Assembly: GCA_021464525.1 (NCBI GenBank)
Contig: JADRCO010000103.1
Coordinates: forward strand, 1-54,473
DNA: 54,473 nucleotides
DNA from: Rhizophagus sp. LPA8_4_AMF
Taxonomy: Eukaryota > Glomeromycota > Glomeromycetes > Glomerales > Glomeraceae
Direction of reading: 5' to 3'
The notes under the pieces were generated by a model. It did not search any database, was not told the origin of the DNA, and was given only the letters and a program-made list of their open reading frames with translations. The position numbers were made by a program, and so were the translations under genes. Below are positions 45,375-54,473 of this stretch, piece by piece; the stretch's first letter is position 1; each line of letters begins with the position of its first letter.

Positions 45375-46865
45375 ATGGAGGTAGAATCTAAGTTCTTACC
45401 AGATTTAATCAAAAATTTCGAACAACTTTATGAAACAAAAGATGATTGTGATCTTATCATTTATGCGGGAGAGGAACCAAATGTTCAAAAGATTTACGCT
45501 CACTCGGTTATCCTTCGTAGTCAATCAACTTATTTTTACACAGCATTTTCGAATAATTGGGCAGAAAAAAAGGATGGAATATACGTATTTAACAAACCTA
45601 ATGTTACTCCAAATATTATGAACAAGCTTATCAAGTAGTATAATCAGATAAATTTTTTTTCATAAATCGTTTTTTTTCTTTTAAAGAAATTAAAATTAAA
45701 ATTAATTTTTTATTTCAGATTTTTTTATTGTGGAAAATTGGATTTAGATTTTGAAAATGCTATAGATGTTATAAAACTATTAATAGCTGTAGATGAATTT
45801 GGACTTTCTACTCTTGCGGAACATATTCAAGAATTTTTTGTTAATAATCAATTAAAAGTTGATCCCGTCGGAATTCTTAAAATAATTTTTGAGAATGAAA
45901 ATTTTTCAACTTTACAAAATTTATCATTGGAAAAAATTTGTCAAGAACCACATATATTATTTCATAAATATTCTTTTTTGACTATACCATCACATATTTT
46001 AGAAAGCCTTCTTAGTCGAGATGATCTTATGTTAAAAGAAATTGAAATATGGAACAACTTAATTAAGTGGGCTCATGCACAAAATCCTACCGTCAATCGC
46101 GATCCTTTTGCTTGGACCAAAGATGAGATTAATATAATGGAGCAAACTATGCATAATTTTATACCATTGATTAGATTTCAAGATATCACTTCAGAAGAAT
46201 ATTGTAGTAAAGTGATGTGTTATAAAAAATTATTGCCTAAAAAGTTAAAACATGAAATTTTACAATTTTATTTAATGCCTAGCGTAAGGAGAATTGCTGG
46301 ATCATTACCACCAAGATTACCTAAAATTGATTCGATTATTATTTATCCTGAACACGTCAAATTATTCGCAAGTTGGTTAGATAGAAGAGTTGAACCCTAT
46401 AAAAAAGCTCAAGAGGTTCAATACGAATTTGATCTCATTTTACGTGGAAGCGTGGATGGATTTACTTCCCCAGCATTTCATTTTAAATGTGATTCTAAAG
46501 AGGCAAGTATTGTAATCGCAAAAATTAAAGGAACAAATAAAATAGTTGGCGGGTATAATCCACTTAATTGGAGTGGAAATGGTATTTTCAAAAATACAGC
46601 AGATAGTTTTATATTCTGTCTTGATGATTATCAGAACATTAATACAGCTCGTTTAGGTAGAGTAATTAATACACAATACGCAGTAAGTTGTTGGGTTGGT
46701 TGGGGTCCACTCTTTGGATTTTGGTGTGGTATCAGTCATGATTTAATGATGCATCCAAATGGTACTTGGAGTTCAAAGCCAAATTCATATCCTGATATTA
46801 ACATTCCAAGGAATTTTGAGGTTGATGATTATGAAGTATTTAAAGTAGTTAAGATAACGGATTAG
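45375..46865 (+). CDS. BTB-BACK-TLDc domain protein (T8, divergent)
   Basis: Exons 45375-45634 and 45719-46865 with an 84-bp intron at the family site. The donor is GTAGTA and the split codon AA|A gives Lys where other members have Arg; about 468 residues. BTB (DLIIYAGEEPNVQKIYAHSV), BACK (NLIKWAHAQNPTVNRDPFAW) and TLDc (ILRGSVDGFTSPAFHFKCDS, IVGGYNPLNWSGNG, DSFIFCL) are complete, ending DDYEVFKVVKITD. It is the most diverged member in the window: its start MEVESKFLPDLIKNFEQLYE lacks the ECPQ string, and the TLDc core has LRGS for YRAS. It stands alone 19 kb from T7. No disabling change. Confidence 0.9.
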
Positions 46866-47079
46866 TTTTATTTTTGTGATGAAGGATTTTTTGAGGGAAG
46901 ATTATTTCGAGGACGTTCTAAATAAGTTTCAAACAAGTACTTTAACCACCAAATTATTTAAACTGCTTGATAAAAATAGTATTATATTATTTAATTATAT
47001 TATTTAACGAATAAAGAGAGCAAATTGTATGTGATTTCGTAATATTGCAGTTTAAGATTTCTGTGTACGTTGTGATTAC
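46866..47079. other. 3' flank of T8
   Basis: AT-rich; AATAAA-like strings; nothing else seen. Confidence 0.35.
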
Positions 47080-47145
47080 TAGAACAGGACGATTATCGGA
47101 CAAAATTGTCCGGTTTTTGTCCAGTAATCATCCTGTAATCTAATA
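47080..47145. repeat. Small nested hairpin
   Basis: ACAGGACGATTA (about 47085) pairs with TAATCATCCTGT (about 47127) on the outside, and CGGACAAAATTGTCCG (about 47097-47112) forms an inner palindrome, with TTTGTCCAG beside it. About 60 bp, with no coding. Confidence 0.55.
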
Positions 47146-47218
47146 AATTTATTTTATTAAGTAATTTTCATGGAATATAAACGGTCAATTTAATTGATTT
47201 AACTAAATTATAGTTATT

Positions 47219-47406
47219 GGATGGGGTAAAAATATTGGTCACCCCGTAGGGGGTGACCGATATGTTACCCTCCCATTCTAATAACTGTATTATTATGTAA
47301 GTCACACAAGATCATGCCTAATTTTAACAGTTTTTATATAAAAAATCTAACTTTTAAATAATAACGTGTTATTTTTTATACATAACCGATATTTTTACCC
47401 CACCCT
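47219..47406. mobile_element. Short MITE with GGGGTAAAAATAT termini
   Basis: ATGGGGTAAAAATATTGGT (47221-47239) is matched in reverse complement by ACCGATATTTTTACCCCACC (47386-47405). Inside the left end, GGTCACCCC/GGGGGTGACC forms a strong GC hairpin (about 47237-47258), and AGTTATT-GATGGGGT / TACCC-CCCATTC-AATAACT extends it to an ~80-bp imperfect palindrome. About 188 bp, non-autonomous. Confidence 0.6.
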
Positions 47407-47645
47407 TTTTACTGGCAAAAATAACGGGCTACCAAGATCGGCATGATCCTAATAGGCTGCATAATTATGTACGCAGATTTTAAAATTTTCTATTTGATTA
47501 TTTTAATTCGCGTAATTCGCGATATATTTATTATTATTTTTTTTTTTTTGTAATTAAAAATTATATACTGTATATAAATAAATTATTATACAAAAGAGGA
47601 ATTATTAACCCAAATTTCTATTATTTTATAACATCTAAATCTAAA
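47407..47645. other. 3' flank of the secreted-protein gene
   Basis: T-run near 47529-47551 and AT-rich DNA; no gene. Confidence 0.35.
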
Positions 47646-49001
47646 TTAACCAACTTTTGGTACGCACTTATCTAATAAAGTTACGGTTGGTAAATCTACT
47701 ATAGGAAAATCTTTTTTTGCTACAAAGAAACCTAAATCACCTTTAAGAGTACTTTCAAGACGTGGTTGATCATTCCCATTACATCCACTTTCACTACCAA
47801 CTGAAACACTAGTACCAAGTGTTGTCTTCATTTGGAACCCAGTTTGAATTTCAAAAAGTCCATTAAGTATATCAAGACCAAATGATAATTGTGGCTTTAA
47901 CGAACCGCTAATACCAGTTGAAATAGTGACGCCAACAGTTGGATCATGTGATTTTGATTGTGGATCAAATCCGGATTGAACAAAATTTGGCTCATCAATC
48001 ATAGTGAAATTAGCACTAAAATTTGGTATGTTAATTTCACCTCCAGTACGAAGAGTTCCTGTTATATCTGCAGTTATTGAAGCTGAAGCTCCAAGATCTA
48101 TCGAAGGTCCAATATTAAATAAATTTGATATACCTAGAGGAGCTAAAGGAATACTAAGAAGTTGAATATCAGGGGGAGAAAGAGCAGCTCCAACTTTACC
48201 ATTAATAGCAAAGTCAAGGTTCATCCTAATGCTTCCTTTAACAGAAATTGTAGCATCCGTTAATTTAAACGGGAAAAATTTACCACCAACTATCATGTTA
48301 ATTGTGGCTTCACCGTTTATAAAACAATTAGCACAAAGTAATGTTTCCTCAGTATTATTTTGACCCAATTTAATAAGTGGAATATTTGGTTTTGAAGATT
48401 TTCCAGTCTTTTCATCAAATAAAACATCTAAATTTAATTTTTTGTTTATATCAAGTTTTGGAGCTCTTTTACGTGATCTACGACGATTTACGTTACGTTT
48501 TTTTGATCCACCATCGACCCATGAAACATTAATAAGGAATTCATCTGCTTGATCCGATATTTTACTTTCTTCAGAAGTAAAACTCACAGATTTATTAGGT
48601 GCATCAATAACCTTATTACTAACTACAAAAAATTGGGTTTCAGATTTACCAAAACAATCCCATTTATCTGAAATTAATAAAATAACTTTATCGGGCCAAT
48701 TATTAATTTGATCGATATCATTTGGATCATTTAAACCGAGAGTAATTTTTCCATCATTACAATTAATACTTGATACTCCACTTTGATCAGGATTTAATGA
48801 TGGTATTTTTGTTTTAAAATAAACATCTGCTTTATGATATCCTTGAGTATTCGCATTTTGTTGACTAAAAGTACCACGAAGTTCAGTTGATGGTGTAAAT
48901 CCATTATTTGCTACAACAGAGCCAAAAATTGGTGGGTCTGCTGAAGAAACAATTCCAACAAGTAAAAAAAGTAAAAGTGAATTCAAAATGAAATTAACCA
49001 T
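47646..49001 (-). CDS. Secreted 451-residue protein with internal dibasic site
   Basis: Single exon. Signal peptide MVNFILNSLLLFLLVGIVSS, then ADPPIFGS. Residues about 22-165 form one region (Cys at CNDG and DCFGKSE). A very basic linker follows (about 168-186: GGSKKRNVNRRRSRKRAPKL), with several KR/RR/RKR sites of the kind cut by Kex2-type proteases. The C-terminal part (about 187-451) is rich in alternating hydrophobic residues, Gly and Thr (INMIVGGKFFPF, ISVKGSIRMNLDFAINGKVG, ASITADITGTLRTGGEINI), suggesting an extended beta-rich fold. Cys pairs at LLCANCF and a late CNGND...DKC are candidate disulfides. Several NxS/T sites. No family recognised with confidence; no GPI signal. It probably reaches the cell wall or outside, possibly as two chains. 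Confidence 0.75.
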   Translation of the reverse strand: MVNFILNSLLLFLLVGIVSSADPPIFGSVVANNGFTPSTELRGTFSQQNANTQGYHKADVYFKTKIPSLNPDQSGVSSINCNDGKITLGLNDPNDIDQINNWPDKVILLISDKWDCFGKSETQFFVVSNKVIDAPNKSVSFTSEESKISDQADEFLINVSWVDGGSKKRNVNRRRSRKRAPKLDINKKLNLDVLFDEKTGKSSKPNIPLIKLGQNNTEETLLCANCFINGEATINMIVGGKFFPFKLTDATISVKGSIRMNLDFAINGKVGAALSPPDIQLLSIPLAPLGISNLFNIGPSIDLGASASITADITGTLRTGGEINIPNFSANFTMIDEPNFVQSGFDPQSKSHDPTVGVTISTGISGSLKPQLSFGLDILNGLFEIQTGFQMKTTLGTSVSVGSESGCNGNDQPRLESTLKGDLGFFVAKKDFPIVDLPTVTLLDKCVPKVG

Positions 49002-50634
49002 TTTTATTAAAAGAATGTGTGTATAATATCACCTTTCCGAGGTGAATTATGTATAAATATATATAGGTAGGTATATTTAACTCTAAATAAAGGGACGTAT
49101 CTAACGTCAAAAAGAAAAAAAAAAGGAAGGGAATTCAAATTATTTTTTTTTTCCAAATTTACAGGAGGCGTATATATATCATTATTTTTTTTTTTTTTTA
49201 CCAAAATTATAGTTAAATACAATATGAGATACAATTGAAACCCTATTCGGATTTTTTGACATACTTATTCGGCCGATATTCGCATATTTTTTCCTAATAA
49301 GTAAGTGAAGACATACGTTTTAGTTTAGGTACTGGAAATTATCTCATTGTTTTCTAGAATTTATATCTGCTTTTCCCGAAACTTTGTAACCTCCTCTTTA
49401 ATTTTCAACAATCTTCAGCAGGTCGGTCCTTGCTTAATTTAATAACAAAGAGGTTTTATCTTGCATTATTCATATGTAAAATCGATACACATTCGGAATT
49501 TCTATTGGTGAAATATCTTTTTACCTCTTTTTAGGAGTGAATCACAAGATTTAATAAAATTTATACGCTTAATACCGACATTTCCATTCTTTTAATAATG
49601 GTTAGTTAACTTTATTCTGGTTTTCCCTACAATGTTTAACATGATGTACCAAATGTGGAATTGTGATATCACTTGAAACACTACTCTAGGATGCTAACAC
49701 ATTTAAATTTGAGGAATTTGAATTTTCAAATTGTATTAATATTTCTTTGTCTATATCATTTCTTTAAATTTCCTTACAAACGAATAATATCTGTCCCATT
49801 TTAAGGTATTTCGAACAAAAAATTCATGAACAACGCAATGGATTCAAGGATCGACTAAATAAATCCATATTAGGATTTAGGAGACACTAACCATTTTGAA
49901 ATCTGAAACAAAATTTAATTAGATTATTCTGCGAGTATTTATTAATAATTTAAAATTAATACCTTTAAAGTTTCATATTAACTAATTTATCCTATAAGGA
50001 ACATTCTAACAAACCATCTTTTCAAAATAGAAAATTTTTTCTTTCCATAGTCTATACTTTCATTACGACATTGTTACTGTAATTCGGATATAAAGCAGTG
50101 ATGTGTTAATGATGATACAGCATATAATTATTCGTCATAATCATTTTTACCTAAACTAATTTTTGCCACCGTTGACGACTTTGGTGACGTATAGATTAGA
50201 TCTACATAGTATTTGTAGGATTTTCGGATATTACGTCACATGATTTTGAGTAAAGTTTGTTACACGTCATTTGGTCAAATTTTTAAATTAAAATCCTGTT
50301 CTTTGAATGTAATATTCTAAAATTGACGGATTTTCCGGAAAAGATCAACATGCTTATTTCGGAAAATTTTGCCTGTAAAACCTTAGTGATCCATTAAACA
50401 TAAATTGTAATACGATTGAATCATAAAAAATACAAGGAAATGGAATCCGATCAATAACTTTATAATGTTTCGGGCGAAAACTAACTTCGAAATAGATAAC
50501 CAATTATACGTAAAATGACAATCATTCGAATATCTATTATGTAAATATTAGGATCTCGGTTAAAATCTGTTGCGATAAATTTACTTTTTACCAATTAAAA
50601 ATACAATTATAATTTATTTTTGTTTGATATTTTA
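49002..50634. other. Gene-poor intergenic region
   Basis: Promoter of the secreted-protein gene by position. No exon, tRNA or clear repeat recognised; the frame at 49007-49234 is low complexity. Confidence 0.4.
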
Positions 50635-50752
50635 ATGATTAGCAACAAGTTTTGTTTCTAAAGGATCATCAATATAATTTAATTGGTTTATTTTTTTATT
50701 TGGTAAAAAGTTAATACATGCGGTGACATTGTAATTATTATTGTCAAAAACT
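50635..50752 (-). other. Orphan terminal-exon-like segment
   Basis: After a TATTTTTAG acceptor (near 50753) the minus strand reads FDNNNYNVTACINFLPNKKI, then NQLNYIDDPLETKLVANH and TAA. It is open and better composed than its surroundings, but no matching upstream exon or ATG was found. It could be a last exon of an unrecognised gene or a relic. Confidence 0.25.
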
Positions 50753-51269
50753 AAAAATAAAAATATTTAGAAAATAATGCTAAATGTTACTGCAAGATAA
50801 CAATTAAACGAAAATGGAATGATTTTGACAATAAAACATCTCATCAAATTTGATTTCTATTAGTTATGTCGCTTAGTATATTTTAAACTTCGTTACACAA
50901 ATTAAGCTTGTGGGTTTCACACCCATATAAATATCAATTACACAACATAACTGACAACAAAACAAATAGGATTAATTTATAATATTCTTTTTCGGTTTGG
51001 TCGAAAAAATTTAATTTAAAGCGTCATTCTAATATAAATAATCAGCGAAAAACCCGAATAAACCCACTTTACACAACACACTTTACACAAAAGATATTTA
51101 TTTAATACGCATAAATAGGCTCCGAAAGTTTTCAATTTATATATTCTTTATTTGATATTCTACATTTCTTTATGAATGTCAACTACGTTATAAAAAAAAA
51201 AATGATATATATATATAAGTAACACAAAATAAAATAATTATTAATTCTAGAAAAAAAAAGGTATATAAT
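50753..51269. other. Upstream region of the 7TM gene
   Basis: AT-rich; short AT microsatellite near 51206-51219. No gene seen. Confidence 0.35.
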
Positions 51270-52674
51270 ATGAATCGGTCTCAACCTATAAATTTAATTA
51301 ATGGTAAAATGTATTGTCAGTAAGTAAAATATTGATCATTGATAAGTTCACACGCTTTAATTCCATATTTAATAAAAAATTCTTCATTTATTCATTAGAT
51401 GGGCAATCTTTATAAGCGAATGCTATGAATCACAATATTTTATAGTAACATACTACGTTAATCTAATTACTGCAACAATTTTCACGCTCTTGGCTGGCGT
51501 AAGTACTATTTTTTTTTTTTATACTGCATAATCAATGATAAAAATTAGAAAAAGCAGTTAATTTATCTTAATTTATAGGGAATTTTAATTATGAGGCTAA
51601 TAGCACATCGAGAATTAAATCTGTTATCGAATGGAATAATAGCACCATTAGAAGGGTTTTTGGGATTTTCCATGCTAGGCGGTATAGGTAAGAAACATTA
51701 TTCATTTAATATTGTTAATACAAATTAGATTAGGATCATGTGAATAAATTTTAAATTTTATTATAGCGAGGATTGTATGCAGCGTAACGTTCATAATTGA
51801 TGTTCTTCCAACGTATTATATATATCGTGAAATGATATCAGATGCACAATGGATAACAGCTCAACTTTCTGTAATAACTTATCTAGCGGGAGTATTTCGT
51901 ACATTACCTCGTATGGCTTTTTTTCAACCATCTTATTCTGATAATCAACCTTCAACAACTAACATGACATTATGCGTACCAACTTTATATTTAATAAGAA
52001 TATTATATTGGATAATATCAATTACCTTAATTATAATAGCATCTGGGTCAGCAATGTTAGCAGGTTATTTTAGAATGAAAGATAATAGATTTTTATTAAA
52101 TGTATTCACTTCAACAAGATTAGTTGCTTACGGAATTTCATGTATAATCTTGGTAATAGGATATGGTATATATGGAAGATTATTAATAAATTTGACAATG
52201 CAAAGTTTTGAATTGGTTCAAGGACAAGGTGGGATTGTTGAAGAATGTCAAGAAACTCATGTTACTGAAATAATTAGAGATGAAGATGGAAGAGAAGAAA
52301 GAAATATACATAAAATTTATGTTTTAACAAGAGGAGGTGAAAGAAATGAAATTGATTCAAGAAATTTAAGATTTAAATATCATATGAGAAAGATGAAAAT
52401 ATTTAATCATTCTGCATTAATGACATTTGCTTTTTGGTCATTATCAAGTTTTATATTAGCATTTTGGCATGATCAAATTTGGTCTACTTTATTGTTATCA
52501 AAAATTCAAGCTTTTATTGCTAATATAAGTACAAATTTAATTATCTTAACAGTTTTGGTTGTTATATTATTAAGTGAATTGGTACATCATAAAGGTCAAA
52601 ATTCTCTTGATGTAACAAGAGTTACCAATAGTAATCAATTATCAACTTTTACTCATTCTATCGAAGAAGCATAA
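51270..52674 (+). CDS. Seven-transmembrane protein, GPCR-like topology
   Basis: Four exons: 51270-51319, 51399-51498, 51579-51687 and 51767-52674, all in phase; 1167 nt, 388 residues. The start is MNRSQPINLINGKMYCQWAI. Seven hydrophobic segments: about YYVNLITATIFTLLAGGILI; GFLGFSMLGGIARIVCSVTF; AQLSVITYLAGVFRTLP; YWIISITLIIIASGSAMLAG; AYGISCIILVIGYGIYGRLL; ALMTFAFWSLSSFILAF; NISTNLIILTVLVVILLSEL. A charged loop of about 70 residues lies between the fifth and sixth (EECQETH, RDEDGREERNIHK, LTRGGERNEIDSRNLRFKYH). The short N-terminus has no signal peptide, and the C-tail is Ser/Thr/Asn-rich. Topology fits a G-protein-coupled-receptor-like protein, but no family motif was recognised. Receptor role is an inference. 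Confidence 0.75.
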
Positions 52675-52779
52675 GTACTAATAATATCTTAATATTTAAT
52701 AAATAATTTAAATAATTTAAGCATTTTTTTGTCACTAATTGATTATATGCGCACATCATACATGCTGAATTGCTGATAC

Positions 52780-53945
52780 TATTGCCTGGCCGAAATTAAG
52801 TCATAATTTTTACTGAAATTACAATTTTGGCCAGAATTACATCATGCATCTCTAATCAATTATTTGGTAAAAAATGGATCAAGGTATACAATACATTAAA
52901 TTATCAGACAATCAGATAATGACCAATGATTAAAATTATAAATTTTATGTTGATTTTTATGTGAAATTAACAATATACATAGAGATGAAGAAGTTTGCCA
53001 AATGAGTAGTTCAACCCAGTTCAGAACCAAGAACTGAACTGGAACTGAGAACTGGTTCAATTCTCTAAAACTGAACTATCTGGTCTAAACTATTCAATTT
53101 GATTTAATATATGTGCTGATCAATAATTTGATTATAAATTTACCACTTATTTTGTATCACAAATGGTAACAGAAATAATAATTTATTAGATCAATATAAA
53201 TATAATGAAATAAAAATAAACTATATATATTCATTACTTATAAATAAATAATTTAAAAGTTAAACCATATATAATTTATTAATTAAAAATTTTTGTAACA
53301 TTACATATTCTCAAAAAAAAAAGTATTTTTTTCATGTTTATACAATAAATTTAGGAACTAATCTTAAAAGATTAAAATTAAGGTTTTATATATATCAGAA
53401 ACAAATTAAACTATCAAATTATTTTGAATTGTCATAATTATAAGTAGAATCCCAAATTCAATTATGGTATTCTAAATTATTTTAGCATTTTACATAATAA
53501 ATTACATATAAACTGAATGAATTATAACATCCCAAAATAATTTAGATAGCATATATTAATTTAACTGCAATATTAAAAATAAAGTTGTGGTTTATCAGAT
53601 GATCAGATGACTTATACTGTTAATCTGTTATCCATTATACAATTCTGTTTTAAAATTTGAACTAACTAAAGTCATTCTGAAAATTGGACTACTCAGAACT
53701 GGTTTTTTAAATAAACTGATTCAAAACCAGTTAAGCTACTAAAATTGAACTGATAGAATCATTTTCATCTTAAATGCAGTATTAGAAAAAAAATATGTAA
53801 ATTTTATTTTAGCAAAAATTTTACTGAATATTTTCAGATGATGGATTGATGGGCCAGTATTCACTAGTCGAAATGGTACATTTCGGCTAAAATTCAGATT
53901 TCTGAATTTAGGATGATTTACAGTATAAAATCAGCCGAATAGCTT
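52780..53945. mobile_element. Composite inverted-repeat region (GGCCGAAAT and AACTGGTTC words)
   Basis: The outer left end CTGGCCGAAATTAAGTCATA ... ATTTTGGCCAGAATT (52785-52840) faces an inverted right end around 53850-53935 (GGGCCAGTATTCACTAGTCG, AAATGGTACATTTCGGCTAA). Inside, AGTTC/AACTGGTTC words cluster at 53010-53095 (CCAGTTCAGAACC, GAACTGAACTGGAACTGAGA, ACTGGTTCAATT) and, inverted, at 53685-53750 (GAACTGGTTTTTTAAATAAA, CAAAACCAGTTAAGC, ATTGAACTG). It may be one ~1.1 kb element or two nested elements; non-coding. Confidence 0.45.
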
Positions 53946-54473
53946 TTCCGAAGATTAGTTCCGAACAACTGCCATTCGCTGCCACTTGGAAAATATTCAG
54001 AACTAAACTTTGGAAGAAAATGTTGTCCAAATTATAGCTGAAATCTGACTGAACTGTTTTACTTTATATATGACTCCAATATTTACATACAGTATATTTA
54101 ATTTAATAATTTTATTACAAATATAAAATTATATTATTTATAGCTCTATCTATCTAATCCAACTAATCTATTAATAACCATTCCCACCTTTCGTCTACCA
54201 TCTACCATCTACTATTTTACAATCTATCTATCTTTCATTTATTTACCATCCATAATCCACCATTTTACAATCCATCTTTCATTTACCGTTCACGATCCAC
54301 CATCCATTACCTAAGACCTAATAAAAAAAAATAATAAAAGTTGTTTTAATAAAGTTTTGATTAAAATAAAAAAAAGTTTCAAATATATATTCTATTCGAA
54401 ACTCACCGCGGTTTTACATCAGAGCCAAAGTACCTACAAAAAGAGAAAACAAATTAAGTTATTTTTTTTCTAA
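53946..54473. other. Terminal intergenic with degenerate CCATC-type tract
   Basis: 54150-54310 is pyrimidine-rich and built of degenerate ATCTATC, CTACCATCTACC and CCATCCATAATCCACCATTT units. Outside it no gene or element was seen up to the window end. Confidence 0.45.

Noticed and set aside
1-54473. Old virus copies, LTR elements or other capsid-bearing elements
   Set aside because: No reverse transcriptase, integrase, capsid or polymerase motif and no long terminal direct repeats were seen; all mobile elements noted are short, non-coding inverted-repeat types.

Overview
The window is very AT-rich eukaryotic DNA with short introns (mostly 60-130 bp, GT..AG). Its gene set matches what is known of arbuscular mycorrhizal fungi (Glomeromycotina, Rhizophagus type): an expanded family of BTB-BACK-TLDc genes, a MATA-HMG type protein, many receptor-like or secreted proteins, and intergenic DNA full of small inverted-repeat elements. 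The organism is inferred from this content. No rRNA, no CRISPR and no virus-like element was seen.

Layout. 1-505: inverted-repeat element built of ATTTCGCCGAA-like motifs. 1254-8665: four tandem two-exon BTB-BACK-TLDc genes on the + strand (called T1-T4 here). T1 and T2 look intact; T3 and T4 are frameshifted and share one lesion. A GGTCCTA-type inverted-repeat element lies between T1 and T2. 8738-10457: relics of further TLDc genes around a small intron-bearing gene fragment. 10915-14778: a 12-exon minus-strand gene for a 907-residue receptor-like membrane protein, assembled from exons whose phases all agree. 14779-18373: gene-poor. 18374-22278: T5 and T6, with a relic BTB exon between them. 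23207-24004: five-exon TRAPPC2L/Tca17 homologue (minus). 24792-26285: T7 (minus). 26286-30918: gene-poor. 30919-32623: six-exon VCX1-type Ca2+/H+ antiporter. 33795-34796: three-exon secreted Reeler-like protein with a Ser/Thr stalk and hydrophobic tail (minus). 35484-38652: five intron-containing tRNA-like genes (minus), four of them in a ~0.6-0.74 kb tandem array. 41707-42498: HMG-box protein (minus). 45375-46865: T8, the most divergent BTB-TLDc gene. 47646-49001: secreted 451-residue protein with a dibasic processing site (minus). 51270-52674: four-exon 7TM protein. 52675-54473: composite repeats and a low-complexity tract.

The housekeeping genes (TRAPPC2L, VCX1) act in vesicle traffic and vacuolar calcium. 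The accessory genes are a birth-and-death cluster of BTB-TLDc adaptors plus lineage-specific receptors and secreted proteins. The most interesting signals are: (1) mosaic BTB-TLDc paralogues, in which the N-terminal BTB-BACK part and the C-terminal TLDc part have different nearest relatives, with hypervariable TLDc loops; (2) two neighbouring copies that carry the same frameshift; (3) the tandem array of tRNA-like units with a pairing-conserved intron hairpin and a conserved downstream stem-loop; (4) a CATGTGA promoter motif shared by most BTB-TLDc genes and by TRAPPC2L.
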